A stretch of 64,000 nt of DNA from Acanthosepion pharaonis (lineage: Eukaryota; Mollusca; Cephalopoda; Sepiida; Sepiidae), in contig CAHIKZ030005198.1 of the NCBI GenBank assembly GCA_903632075.3, forward strand, positions 1,065,001 to 1,129,000. The letters are read 5' to 3'. The translations under genes and the position numbers were made by a program. Of the stretch, positions 1 through 10,744 are shown one piece after another (the stretch's first letter is position 1; the number at the start of each line of letters is the position of its first letter). The notes beneath the pieces are model-generated. The model saw only the letters and a program-made list of their open reading frames with translations, ran no database searches and had not been told where the DNA came from.

Positions 1-984
1 GTTATGAAAATCAGTTGGTCCGAAAACACTTTAACTAAAGTGAGTTGAAAATTAATCATTTCAAGTCAATAAATTCCATATTCTTTGGTTAATCTAACAC
101 CAAGAACAACTCCTGAGCTAAAAGTGATTTTATTTTATTAGTCCTTAAGTGGATATTCTGAAACAAGATATTAAACAGTTAGCTATTTATAGAAATGTTT
201 CTATGTAATTTTAAATCTATAATTTTTCTAGGTCCTGAAGTGTTTTCCAACATTAAATGTACCTTTTTCTTATTGTATATAATATCTACAAAACAACCAA
301 ATCTTTCATAACAGTACTTATATTTTGAATAAAAGTAATTATAAGCTTGAATAACCCTGTCATCAGGCAGAAGATAATTATTATTTAAACGACACAACAG
401 TTAGGATTCTTGGATTTTAGTTAAGGTTATAAGAAATCTAGAAAATGAAATACAATTTTTTTAAATGATTTCTCAAGTACAATAGATAAACAGTTTGCAG
501 TTGAGAGTATAGTTCAGAGGATAGATAAAAGGTTTTCATGTCACAGTTAAGAATACTTGCAACATGTTTATTTGTGAAAAGAATGATTTTGTACTAATGT
601 ACCAGTTATGTGTCGTGCGTAATACACGCTTAGGCAATCATGTATCTTTCGATAACTGACTAACGAGACAGATTTTTTTCCCTACAGTAGGTTGCCATTT
701 CTTTCTGTGTTATGGAGTGATTTCATAGTGGAGGTTTGTATTTGTACTAAGTCAGTCCTAAAATAGGTTCAACATACAAAATGTTAGGAACTTGATATAA
801 TAAGTATAATGCAGAGTAATCCAGTTGTGGTCGCTGATACTTTAGTATCCGACTAACTGTCATCCGACATCGACTGACTGACCAACTCACTGAGCAACCC
901 CCTTGTTACTCTTACTACTCCTACTTATTATAGGTGGGAGAGTCTATTAACTATAGAATAGGTGTGTTCCACTATAACACTGTG
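1..984. other. AT-rich stretch, no gene seen
   Basis: No open frame here has recognisable protein features. Positions about 840-900 are a GTC/GAC-rich patch (repeated GACTGACC-like words) that may be a decayed SINE tail. Nothing else stands out. Confidence 0.5.
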
Positions 985-1182
985 GTAGACCAGTTGCCAT
1001 CCAAGGCTATAGAACCTGGTCTGTCCTGCTATTTACCCATAGTTGGTGGGAGAAGAAAAGGATTCATATCTTTCCCAAGGGTATTGGCATGCAAGTGAAT
1101 GTAATGGATTCAACTGGAATTCGAACTCGGCTCTCTGATTCCTCAATCCATGCCGCTATCCATTATTCCACTACAGTGGCCT
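985..1182 (-). repeat. SINE-A copy (tRNA-derived head, no 5S)
   Basis: Read on the minus strand, the unit starts near 1182 with a tRNA-like head. It has an A-box-like TAGTGGAATAATGGATAGCG and a B-box-like GAGTTCGAATTCC near 1120. A core shared with many other copies in the window follows (paired words such as CCCTTGGGAAAG and CCAACTATGGGTAAATAGCA). The same unit recurs at 47258-47490. RNA polymerase III would use the two internal boxes. The copy abuts the Tc1-type element that starts at about 1190. No target-site duplication was recognised. Confidence 0.75.
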
Positions 1183-1189
1183 AAGAAAT

Positions 1190-2412
1190 GTTTTTAGCCA
1201 GGAGAAATAAACTATATCCAATTTCAAAATTTAATTACGTAATCCCTACTCAATATAAATAAACAGTATTTGGAACTGGTATAGAGTAGGCCCTGCATTT
1301 GCTAGTTTCAGTGCTTGTATTCGATTTTTCATGGATTTGATCAAGTTATCCATATTTTGCCACTCCTTTAGCAATGTTTCTTTAAGGGTTGCCACTAACG
1401 TGATTTTGGTTGCATGCTCTCAAAGTTTTCGGTGAAGGTGCACCCAAATGTGCTCTATTGGATTCATGTCAGGACTTTGGGTTACCCATGGCAGTGGCTT
1501 GATTCCTTCCAGACCTTTGCTACTTTGCTCGTATGACATGGCACCCAATCTTCTTCATAAAGGTAAACATTCTTGTCAATCTGATTGGTTTCAAATAGTG
1601 GGAGTAATCCTTTCTCTAATATTTGACAGTATTTTGGACCATTAAATCACTCATCAACAAGAATTAGCTCAGATTTCCATCCAAACCAGACAGTGCCCCA
1701 CACCATTACTCCAATCCCTCCATGTTTCACAGTTGCCTGCAGACAATCAGTGTTCCAAGTCTCAATCTGACTTCTCCAAACATAAACCTGTCTTGAATTT
1801 GAATATTGACAGAATTTACTTTCATCTGTCCAAATTACTGACTGCCAAAATTCATAATCTTTACTCTCGAATACTCTCACCCTGTCCATACTCCTGTTCA
1901 CCTCTGAAATCAAGGGCTTCTTTCTTGCAACTCTTCTTTGATAGCCTAGGTCTTTCAAAGTCTTCTCCACCGCATATGGCGACATTTCCATGCTGTTGGC
2001 GACATCTTTGATGTTCAGAAGACAGTTTCTGATGACTTCCATCTTCAGTGTCCTTTTCATTTACTTAGACACGATGCTTGATCTTCGTGGACATTGTTCC
2101 ACATGACAATGTCCTTCTTCATTAAATTTCTTGACAATATTATTAAACGTTTGATGATTAACCTGGAAAAACCTAGCAATTTCTCTATTTGACTTGCCAC
2201 ACTGATGCCATCCTATTATTTGCCCTCGTTGAAATTCACCAATTTTCTTACTTCCACAAACTTTCATTGCAAAATATAAGTCAACTATCGTTCATAGATT
2301 AGAGTAGCTTGATACTAACACAATATCGTCAAAAAAAAAAAAAAAAAAAAAAAATTAAGAAAATACATTATTACACAAGCCAAAATTGCTGTAATTAAGG
2401 GTGGCTAAAAAC
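1190..2412 (-). mobile_element. Tc1-type DNA transposon, broken
   Basis: This is a ~1.22-kb element, the usual Tc1 size. An 11-bp inverted motif GTTTTTAGCCA lies at 1190-1200, with its exact reverse complement at 2402-2412. These sit outside a transposase relic on the minus strand and are my candidate inverted termini. The expected TA duplication is only visible on the right side (after 2412). A 24-bp poly-A run (about 2331-2354) lies inside the 5' untranslated part. The element lies directly beside a SINE-A copy. Confidence 0.7.
1246..2267 (-). pseudogene. Tc1-family transposase, degenerate
   Basis: About 340 codons run from an ATG at 2267 to a TAG at 1246-1248, the usual Tc1 transposase length. 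The N-terminal part has helix-turn-helix character (residues around GKSNREIARFFQVNHQTFNN). The DDE part shows WTDESKF (first catalytic Asp), the GGIGVMVWG block, EEDWVPCHTSK (second Asp) and SPDMNPIEHIW (Glu), spaced as expected for DD34E. The C-terminus ends in a basic NRIQALKLANAGPT block. Damage: in-frame stops at 2061-2063 and 1647-1649, a frameshift near 1500, and a further stop near 1420. All three catalytic acidic residues are still readable, so it died fairly recently. It is not functional as it stands. Confidence 0.9.
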
Positions 2413-2597
2413 TGTATACATCTTCTAATGTACACAAAATCCTTATCCAATTTGTAACATTTCAATTCAGATATTTCTGCTATTAAAAAGCACTGAACAG
2501 AGTTGGATATTTGAAAAATGTCTTTATATAATAAAGAGTACAATTTCTGAAAATCAATGTTTTCTTTTATTATGCCATGTTTTCCAGCATTTCTTTT

Positions 2598-2740
2598 TAA
2601 TGCCATATCCCTTCAGGATGTGGGCAATCATGATTCACTATAGATGTTTTTTTTTTTATTATCTGTTCCATGTTTTTTTTTTGGATAAGACGGGCGAGTG
2701 GTGACACACTGCTTTCACCACAGTTCTGAATTCAAATATG
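2598..2740 (-). repeat. SINE-A tail fragment
   Basis: The segment matches the 3' tail of SINE-A seen at 49690-50200: an 'ATGCCATATCCCTTCAGGATG' type word, then a CATGATTC..CTATAG block and a TTTCACCACAGTTCTGAATTC end. It is interrupted by two poly-T runs. Head and core are missing. Confidence 0.55.
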
Positions 2741-2904
2741 TGGCACAATGTGGAAATCGAAATCATTACATTTTCTAGATTTGTAAACCCCCTTTTTTTA
2801 TAAGTCATTTATAACTAGTTTATATCCATTTATGGGTAGTTATGTTGTAATGGATATTAAGTACTGATACAATATTTTTTTTAATACCATTAGCACTCAT
2901 AAGT

Positions 2905-3055
2905 CTTCATAGATTCTTCCTTATCTGTCAGTTGCTATGCATTTTTGGGAAAGATATTGCTTCCATGTTGTCTTCTCCTTTCAGAGTTTTCCTTCTTAGA
3001 GTGGTTACCACCCAAGGCTAGAAATCTCAGTCTGTCATGCTATTTAATACATAGC
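2905..3055 (-). repeat. SINE-A tail and core fragment
   Basis: This carries the 'CTTGGGAAAGATAG'-type tail word (here TTTTGGGAAAGATATTG) followed by TTAGAGTGGTTACCACCCAA and the start of the SINE core. It is truncated before the tRNA head, close to 3055. Confidence 0.55.
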
Positions 3056-3261
3056 ATTTTACAGTTAAAATGGCTAGTTGTAACCATAAGTTTGTATTTT
3101 TGAGTGTGCCCATGTCACTACTGAATTTGGCACAAGATCAATTTAAAGTGGGTTTAACAACAATATGACCCCAGCCTCCTCCTTCAGAAGAGGTAGTGAC
3201 TGGGGAGATGGCCTCCTGGGTCTTGAGCTTATATTATTTTGAAAGTTTCCTGGCCAAAGTC

Positions 3262-3523
3262 AGAGATGTAGCCATAAGTTCTATGCTAATAATTTCATCT
3301 ATTGCACTTCTTTCTTGTGGTACTTTCTTCCAGCTTCTTGCTTCCTGGTCAACCTTGATTTTCAAAAATTTGAATGCAATGTCAATCACTATTTTCTATC
3401 TTCTTGATTTTTTTTTTTTATTGTTCTCTCTCCTTAATAGTGTTTTTCCTCATATTCTATAATACTGAGTAACCCCTTATCACTTAGTTGCTTTATCACC
3501 TTGCTTGGGGTGAAAAGATTAAT
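3262..3523 (+). repeat. LINE-A 3' end, 5'-truncated
   Basis: The non-LTR retrotransposon 3' end begins in the codon remnants of the C-terminal protein block (AGCCATAAGTTCTATGCTA, equivalent to residues KFYA). It runs through the 3' UTR to the family's terminal signature, a serine/leucine-rich 'CACTTAGTTGCTTTATCACC' followed by TTGCTTGGGGTGAAAAG. Most copies in this window are similarly 5'-truncated, as expected for target-primed reverse transcription. Confidence 0.7.
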
Positions 3524-3559
3524 AAATAGTTGGGAGGAAGTAGAAGAAACAGATTCGTT

Positions 3560-3776
3560 CAGAATTTTCCTGCTAATAGACTGGTTGCCACCCAAAGTTG
3601 GAAATATCTATCTATTCTGCTATATAACTCCTAGCTGGAGGGAGGTAGAAGATATAGATTCACACCTTTCCCCAAGGGCATTTTTATGAATATGAATGTA
3701 GTAGACTAGCTCAGAATTTGAACATGGCTCACCGATTCCATTGTCTGTACCCTTATCCATTACACAACTTGCTCAT
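3560..3776 (-). repeat. SINE-A copy
   Basis: On the minus strand the tRNA-like head near 3776 has GTGTAATGGATAAGGG (A-box region), then the B-box region near 3715 and the core ending in GGTGGCAACCAGTCTATTAG. It lies just downstream of a LINE-A end. Confidence 0.65.
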
Positions 3777-4110
3777 CATTTCCAACATTAAACATACTTG
3801 TTATTTCATGACTTATTTAATATCTATTAAAAACAAAAGTGAATAAATGAAGTTTACAATTTGAATAATTGCATTATTCCTAATCATTTAGTTCATAAAG
3901 AAATTAATGTATGATTATTTTTTATACCAATATATATTATTAATACAGTTCAGGCATTTAAGCATGAAAGGCCAATTTAACATGGGAGATAACTCATGGT
4001 AGTAACCATGCTTATGATATGGCAACTGATTCACTGTGTAGCCAATGAAATCACAATGAAAATAATTGGGTGTAAATTAACAAAGATTTGTAACTTGATA
4101 CTAAGATCTG

Positions 4111-4642
4111 GATGGTTGGTTGTTTACTGATATATCAAACACTATGGGTTATTTAATGCTGAAATCTAAATATTTTGTACACAATTTATTTATTTTTTTA
4201 AAAATAATAATGGTATAACAATACAAGTCTTACTAATTAAGTGATAATTGGGGGAGAAGTGCTGAATTCATAACATTCCCAAAGATAATTGTGTGTAAGT
4301 GAATAACAAACCCAACTGGAATTGTAACTGAAATATCAGATTAACAATTCCCAGCCATTATCCATTACACAACTTGCACATCCAAGCCTAGAGCACCTGA
4401 TATTTTCAAGCAGTCACCCATCAAGTTACTGACTAGGTTTGATTTTGCTTAACTTCAGTGATCATACAGGAACCAATGTTTGAATGTGATGTGGCTGTAA
4501 GCCCATTACACCACCCACACATCCAAACTCATAGCACCTGGTATTCCCAAGTGGTCATCCAAGTACTTACTAGGCTTGACATTGATTAACTTTGATGATC
4601 GTACAGGAATCAGTGTGTTCAACATGATATGTCCGTAAGCCT
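4111..4642 (-). repeat. Composite 5S-5S-tRNA SINE, full length
   Basis: On the minus strand the order is: a 5S-rRNA-like block (about 4639-4500), a short tRNA-head remnant, a second 5S-like block (about 4489-4382), a complete tRNA-like head, the core and an AT-rich tail ending near 4111. The 5S match covers GTTAAGC, GCCTAGT, and the 'GGGAATACCAGGTGCT' end of real 5S rRNA. A 10-bp target-site duplication CTAAGATCTG flanks the unit (4101-4110 and 4643-4652), showing retroposition. Pol III control boxes from both 5S and tRNA may be present. The duplicated 5S head is unusual for this window. Confidence 0.85.
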
Positions 4643-4652
4643 CTAAGATCTG

Positions 4653-5329
4653 TGAGTTTTCTTATTATTTATGGTAACCTAAGTCAGTTCAAGTTTGACA
4701 GGCCAAAAAATTTCACCTGACATTGTTACATTTTTGTTTTGTTTGATAAAATTGTCTGTAATTAAAATTACTTCCTGATTATTTTTTATTTATTTATTTT
4801 TTTTTAATTACTTCCCTCCAGGCAGATTTCTCTTCCAGGTGAAATATTTTCTTGTTAAACAACTGCCATACATGGTCATTTCCAGAATTTGATTAAATTT
4901 TTTTTTATAAAACAATAGCTATGGACATCAACAACTTCCAATGTTCAAATTAAAAAAAGTGATATATCCAAGAAATGTGGCTATAGAAATAGCAAATAAG
5001 ATTTAGACTGATTACTTGTTTAATGGGGTATAAAAACGCTGCAGTTTCATTTAATGCAACTGGATTAGAAATGTTCACAATGCTTGAGTGTTTTTAAGAA
5101 TGTGGAACATTTTTCCATTGCAAATATAGATTCCCAAATCCTAAAACCAAATTGACATAAAATGCAAATTGCACAGAATAGCCAATAAAAATAAAAAAAT
5201 TAAAAAGAACACTCTAAAAACCTCAGACATCTCAACTAAAGAAATAAAAAAGGAAAAATGAAGATAAAAAAAAAAAAAAAAACAGAGTTGGGAAGTAAAA
5301 GAATAAAAATAAAATATTTATGGTGTGGG
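4653..5329. other. AT-rich stretch, nothing recognised
   Basis: No coding or repeat signature was recognised apart from short poly-T runs at about 4790-4806 and 4900. Confidence 0.4.
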
Positions 5330-6052
5330 TAACACACACACACACACACACAATATGCTGCTGAAAAATTCTCAGCCGGACAAAGAAGACCATCCCATTC
5401 AAATTCTAATGTTTGATCAGATTTTGGAAAGTAAGTCATTAGTAAAGATTTAATTTTTATTTTTAATCTGACATTTTTATTACTTCAAACATTAATTTTA
5501 ATAGATACTCATATTTGAGTAGTCACAGCAAATTTTTTTTTTTTTTTTTTTTTTCAACAGTATTTATTTTGTTTACCATCCTGGGTACTCAAGTAAACTT
5601 AAAGAATATTTACACTCCTGCAGGATTCGGACATGTGTTCTGCTTTGCATGAAGAACTAACATCTGATCTAGTGTGTTTTTACCACTCAGCTACGAAAAG
5701 CTTCACAATAAAGGCAAAATAGAACCTTGCTTGATTGTGTAGCTCTTCATAGCTGAGCAGTAAAAGCATGTCAGATCAGACAATGCTTTTTTATGCAAAA
5801 GGGGACAGAGGTTCAAATCCTGCAGGAGGGTATATTTTCTTAAGTTTTCTTGAGTACACAGATGAAATAAATACTGTTTAAAATAAACGGAGTGTCTACT
5901 TAAATATTGGCATCAACTAAAAATAATCTTTGAATTAATAAAAATGTTGTATTACAAATAAAAATTAATTAAATCTTTAGTTATGACTTAATTTGCAAAA
6001 TCTGATCAAACATCAGAATCTGAATGGTCAAGCTGAGTGAGTGAGTAAGTGA

Positions 6053-6087
<35 letters not shown>

Positions 6088-6100
6088 TGTGTGTGTTAGA
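5330..6100. repeat. ~750-bp inverted repeat with SINE-B head-to-head
   Basis: The left arm (about 5330-5725) and right arm (5727-6100) are reverse complements at moderate identity. From the centre outward both hold a tRNA-like head (right arm: TAGCTGAGCAGT A-box, GGTTCAAATCC B-box), a body, the tail word ACTCAAATAT..GTAT and then ~90 bp more, including AATCTGATCAAACAT. Both end in a dinucleotide run, (CA)n at 5333-5352 on the left and (GT)n/(GA)n at 6045-6096 on the right. Similarity beyond the SINE ends suggests an inverted duplication, not two chance insertions. If transcribed, it would fold into a long imperfect hairpin. Confidence 0.75.
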
Positions 6101-6169
6101 TTAAAAATAATAATCTTATAAAAATAAATAATGATAATAATAAAAATAAATATATATATATATATATAT

Positions 6170-6202
<33 letters not shown>
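6045..6202. repeat. Compound (GT)n(GA)n and (TA)n microsatellites
   Basis: Alternating GT/GA runs at 6045-6096 are followed by ~50 bp of AT-rich spacer and (TA)n at 6152-6202 with one AAA interruption. Confidence 0.95.
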
Positions 6203-6208
<6 letters not shown>

Positions 6209-7070
6209 GAACAAAAGGATGTTTGATTCATGCCTATTATCCTATGATAGTATAAAGGAGGCGTGGGAACTTGAATAAAACAAAATCACCAATATTTGAA
6301 ATGACATCTTTCTTTTGTTGTAGCATCCAGTTAACTCATTGATTATTCTAAAATGCATAGCAATAGAAGAAAGAAAGATGCTCAAGTTAATTTAATGTCT
6401 AACTATTATCTTTAATGAACAGGCACATTACACATTCACTGTACAATGTAAATGCACTGTAAATACATGGTTGAATAATGGCAACTGGGAAAAAGAAATA
6501 TTCCCTTTTCAAGATTGTTTCCTGCAATGTCAATGTCATCTTTCTGAAAGTGTTCCAACTATGCATTGAAAATATTCAGGGGAGTGGGGGTTACTGATAC
6601 AGTCAAAATAATTGGTTGTAACCTTTTACTTTTCTTTAGATGAATGTCAGTGTGTGAAGAAACTTCTAGTGAATATTTCTTTTTTCCTCTATCTCCTTAA
6701 AAGCATTTTTAATTAACATTTCTATTCGAATTGAGATGTGGGAAGCTACACATTTTTTTTTAGATCATTAATATAGGGTGACATCACACTTGAACTTAAC
6801 TTATAAATTTCTTTCTTTGTAAATGAAATAAATAACAAATAATGATCAAATGCAGGGAAAATGAATAAGAAAAACAACTGTGTTGTTCCTTGCATTATTT
6901 TGCAACTTTGGGACCTGGAGCACAAAAAAAATGGTGGAAAAACAAAGGTTCAGCTCAACTCTCACCATATAGTTTACATTCTCTATTTCCCTCATCCTCA
7001 AACACTAGATACACTGCCAACTTAGTTTACACGCACCTACAGTGTTAGTAGGAACATTATTTGAATTTAG
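6203..7070. other. No gene recognised
   Basis: Low-complexity AT-rich DNA without a recognised domain or repeat signature. Positions 6960-7070 begin a block duplicated at 9032-9140. Confidence 0.4.
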
Positions 7071-7400
7071 ATGAAGCATTGTCAATTATTCATTTTTGAT
7101 GAGTATTTTTTCATATTATTTCTCTTCTATCAGTAATGTCCTTTAAATAGTCTAAATTTCTTAGAAGAAAAACTGTTAATTATTTATATTTCTATTGCTT
7201 TTTATTTAACTCACTGAATGGTATTCCATGATTGTGAGTAAAGAGTGTTGACTGGCAGTAATAATTATAGAATGACAGTCTAAGAATTACAATTAAAAGA
7301 AATAGATTTAACATGAAAGAAATACTAGTCAAAAATGAATAATACTTGACAATGCTTCATCTAAGAAATTCAGACAACTTAAGACTATTACTACTTGGTG
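6960..7400. repeat. Diverged copy of the 9.0-9.7 kb repeat
   Basis: Positions 6960-7190 match 9032-9255 closely (shared words ACACTGCCAACTTAGTTTAC and GTGTTAGTAGGAACATTATT). Positions 7312-7400 carry one forward copy of the 107-bp unit (GAAAGAAATACTAGTCAAAA). The two parts are inverted relative to each other across a ~120-bp spacer, as at 9.1-9.4 kb. Family unknown. Confidence 0.7.
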
Positions 7401-7827
7401 GAAAAGCAAGAGAACACAACTGCAAAATTCAAATACACTATCATTAATTCATCTGAATCCCTTGCAGTGGTAGGATAAAATGTTTGCTTTGCAAAACAAA
7501 ATAATCTTGAGAATGTTAAAAGGTTAATAACAAGACTAGTTTTTATGTTAATGTTTCAGTTTTGCAGCAGTTAGCAGTGTTGGGCAAAACTACACCTATT
7601 CTATGTTCAATTTCTGTGAGAATACTCTGTACCTAATACAAATTATTCTTCTAACGAGAATAATCTAATATAAACTGAGAATATGCAAATATTCTATTTG
7701 TTTCTAATAATCACAATTTTATTCATTTTTTTTTTCATCAAAGAGCAATTGAAAGTTTAAAAGAAATTTTCAAATGAAATTAAATAATAACTAGCTGTTT
7801 ATGTTTTTTTTTGTTTTTTTTTAAATT
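7401..7827. other. No gene recognised
   Basis: AT-rich DNA with poly-T runs near 7727 and 7805. Nothing else was identified. Confidence 0.4.
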
Positions 7828-8475
7828 AGTATCATCCCATGCAAGATAGTAAAGCCACTAAGGCACAAGAGGTTGCTGGGTATGGAAGAGTTAGAAACAG
7901 AAACATTGGTAAGGAGCAAGGATAAAAGAAGAGTAATCAGGAGAACAGTAGATAGCGATTGACAGCATTTAAATTTTTGAAGATTAAAGTTGACTGGAAA
8001 GCATGGAGCTGGAAGGGAGTCCCACGAGAGAGAAGTGCAAGAAAAGAAACTTAGCAGAGAATTTATGGTTACAATTAGCCAAATCTACTGTAAATTGATG
8101 AGATCTCATTGCCAGTCTACTACTGCACTTAATGAAGAGCTCATCTGAACAATTACCATGAAAGGATTTATAGAAAAGGCACAGGGAGGCAACCTTAGAG
8201 CAGTGGGAAAGTGACTGAAGCCAAGATGTCAGGTCAGGACAAATAATATTGCAGATTCTACTTTTGATTTTATCAAGAATCTCTAAATATATAACAGTCA
8301 TATTGAACCATATGTAGCAGCAATATTCAAAGCATGGGTGATAGATAGATAGATAGATTCTGGAGAGAAAAATTGTCTTAAAACAAAAAAAGATAGAGAA
8401 TGATAGTAGAGAGATTTTGAAAAATGACAACACTAATGGAACACATAATGAAAAATCAATTGATGAGGTCAACAT
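7828..8475 (-). mobile_element. LINE-A 3' end with C-terminal RT-protein relic
   Basis: The minus strand carries an open segment of 163 codons (8475-7984). It has the C-terminal block typical of Jockey/CR1-like non-LTR polymerase proteins: a 'YxxxxxPCFEYC' start, CPDLTSWLQSLSH, KVASLCLFYKSFHGNCSDEL, RSHQFTVDLANC and a closing LPSSSML. This region lies after the reverse transcriptase domain, so the catalytic part is missing (5' truncation). The 3' UTR continues to about 7828, ending in the family word 'TTAGTGGCTTTAC' and a T-rich (sense A-rich) tract. It includes a short (GATA)n at 8338-8357. Confidence 0.8.
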
Positions 8476-8849
8476 GAATATTTTTTTTCTAAAAAAATTG
8501 TTACTTGATTATATGCATTTCAAATTGATTAAAATGCAAAGAAGTTACATCTACAGAAGAATTTAGCATTGATTTTAATACAGGATATGCCTAGAGGTTT
8601 TGAACCATTTTTAAACGATATCTAATCTAAAGTTAAGTTGACCCAATGAAGACATTTATCATAACAGCTAACAAGCATTTGCACTCATTCTTCTTTGGAC
8701 ACTGTTCATTCTTACAAGTTGCTTAGTGCTGTGTAGCTGGGGGCCACATATTATTTCTTTGCTGCCCACATAAAATGCACTGAATTATAACTTTTTTTTT
8801 TGCTTTTTATTTGTGTATTTTTTAAATCATTTCTGTTGCTTTATCATTT

Positions 8850-8920
8850 TATAGTTGATACTCATAAGCATTTTTACAGTTGATACCCATAAGCATTTTA
8901 CAGTTGATACTCATAAGCAG
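8850..8920. repeat. 25-bp tandem repeat, 3 copies
   Basis: Three near-identical copies of an ACAGTTGATACTCATAAGCA-type unit lie head to tail. Confidence 0.85.
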
Positions 8921-9031
8921 TATTAACTATCAACTAAGTATTGGAAAGAAAGAATAAACATTCACAAAATTGAAACTTTTGTCTCTTTTTCTTGAGAAGT
9001 CTGCTTTACTGATTGGCTCACAAACTCTAAC

Positions 9032-9665
9032 CATATAGTATACATTCTCTATTTCCCCTACCCCTCAAAAACACTTGATACACTGCCAACTTAGTTTACA
9101 TGCATATACAGTGTTAGTAGGAACATTATTTAAATTTAGATGAAGCATTGTCAAATATTCATTTAATACTATTTTTTTTCATATTATTTCTCTTCTTTTT
9201 ATGCCTATCAGTAATGTCCTTAAATAGTCTAAATTTCTTAGAAGAAAGACTGTCAATTATTTGTCTAAGGAATTCAGACAATTTAAGACTGTTACTACTT
9301 GGTAGAAAGAGCAAAAGAAATATGATGAAAGAAATCCTAGTCAAAAATGAATAATAATTGACAATGTTTCATCTAAGAAATTCAGACAATTTAAGACTAT
9401 TATTAAACTTGGTGTAAGAGTAAAAGGAATTAGATGAAAGAAATACTAGTGAAAAATTAATATTAATTGACAATGCTACATCTATGAAATTTAGACAACT
9501 GAATATTTAATATTTGGTGGAAAAGCAAAAGAAATAAGATGAAGGAAATACTAGTCAAAGATTAACTATAATTAAAAATCCTTTATCTAGAAAATTCAGG
9601 CAACTTAAGACTATTACTTGGTGGAAATGCAAGAGGAATAAGATGAAAGAAAAACTAATTTAGTA
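9032..9665. repeat. 107-bp tandem repeat preceded by an inverted copy
   Basis: Four forward copies have the anchor word AATTCAGACA (or a variant) at 9271, 9379, 9488 and 9593, giving spacings of 105-109 bp. The preceding segment 9143-9255 is a reverse-complement copy, so 9143-9370 forms a palindrome around about 9258. Open frames on both strands here mirror each other and are by-products of the palindrome. Related single units occur at 7312-7400 and 44175-44262. Family unknown. Confidence 0.8.
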
Positions 9666-9759
9666 TTTCATTTTAGAGATGAGTAATTATCAATATACTT
9701 GCATTATTTCCAATTATTATTCTCATTTTGATTGATTGCAAACATAATATTTCAAGCAA

Positions 9760-9985
9760 ATCTCAGGACGGTGGTGTAGTGGATAAAGGAGTTGATTATA
9801 TGTTACAATCTTGTCGTTGTGGTTTCCAATCTTGGATCAGATAGTGAAGCACCAATTCAACAGGAATGAACATTAAATATCACAGCGAATAATATCACAA
9901 TAATCAACTGATATCCCATATCAGCCAATCAATGGACACCCGACAATGACCAGAGGGCAATTGGTCAAATCAGTGTGTCTAATCA
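9760..9985 (+). repeat. SINE-C, tRNA-like head
   Basis: An A-box-like GGTGGTGTAGTGGATAAAG at about 9769-9787 and a B-box-like GGTTTCCAATCTTGG near 9820 are followed by a distinct tail containing GCCAATCAATGGACACCCGA. This tail differs from SINE-A and SINE-B. The 840-900 patch might be a remote relative. Confidence 0.55.
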
Positions 9986-10291
9986 ACCAATATGTGAATA
10001 ACAGTTCAAAACAATACAAGTATAAAGAAATGCTAGTTAGAAATGAATAACAATGTTCTGTTAAATTCAAGTATGAATGAACATTTTATTGTTTTGTGTT
10101 TTTTAAATTTTAATTTAATATAGAAATCTAAGACAACTATAATTCTATCTAGTGAACTTGTCATAAAAAAGAAAAAATTCAATGTCTGAAGTTGTGTTTT
10201 ATCATGATGCAATAGTGAGCCAACTTGAGGACAAATTCAGGAGTGTCAAGAATGCATCATTCTTGCAGTTTTGTAGCAGAGCCCCTCCTTT

Positions 10292-10435
10292 TTAAGCATC
10301 ATGTTCTTTCAGGGTGTAAGCAGTCATAACTCACCAGCTTTTTATTTATTTGTGAATTACCATGTATTCTAGAAAAAGATAGCAGAGCTGTTTCCAATTG
10401 ATTTCTCCACAGTTTGGAATTCAGAATTTTCGTCA
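10292..10435 (-). repeat. SINE-A tail fragment
   Basis: This is a tail copy with a 'CATGTTCTTTCAGGGTGTAA' type word, GTGAATTACCATG and CACAGTTTGGAATTCAGAAT. Instead of the core, the fragment runs into the purine tract at 10436. Confidence 0.55.
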
Positions 10436-10466
10436 TGAAAAAGGAAAAAAAAAAGAAAAAAGGAAA

Positions 10467-10497
<31 letters not shown>

Positions 10498-10703
10498 AAG
10501 GAAAAAAGGAAAAAAAGAAAAAGGAAAAAAGGAAAAAAAGAAAAAGGAAAAAAGGAAAAAGAAAGAAAAAAGGGAAAAAGAGAAGAAAAAAGAGAAGAAA
10601 AAGAGAAGAAAAAAAGAGAAGAAAAAAAGAGAAGAAAAAAGAGAAAAAAAAAAGAGAAGAAAAAAGAGAAGAAAAAAGAGAAGAAAAAAGAGAAAAGAAA
10701 AAA
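10436..10703 (+). repeat. 268-bp pure purine tract
   Basis: The sequence is made only of A and G from 10436 to about 10703. It consists of irregular GAAAAA, GGAAAAA and GAGAAGAAAAA units drifting from GAAAAA-rich to GAGAAGAAA-rich. Lysine-rich (one strand) and phenylalanine-rich (other strand) open frames arise only from composition and are not genes. Such tracts can adopt triplex (H-DNA) structures. Confidence 0.95.
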
Positions 10704-10744
10704 AGCCTATTCAAGCAGTGATACAGCATTGATAAGTGACCACC

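Noticed and set aside
4382..4640. 5S rRNA gene
   Set aside because: The 5S-like blocks are diverged and fused to tRNA-like, core and tail sequence within target-site duplications, so they belong to SINEs. The same applies to the other 5S-like blocks.
9148..9354. Overlapping open frames on both strands
   Set aside because: They mirror each other because the DNA is a palindrome; no domain.
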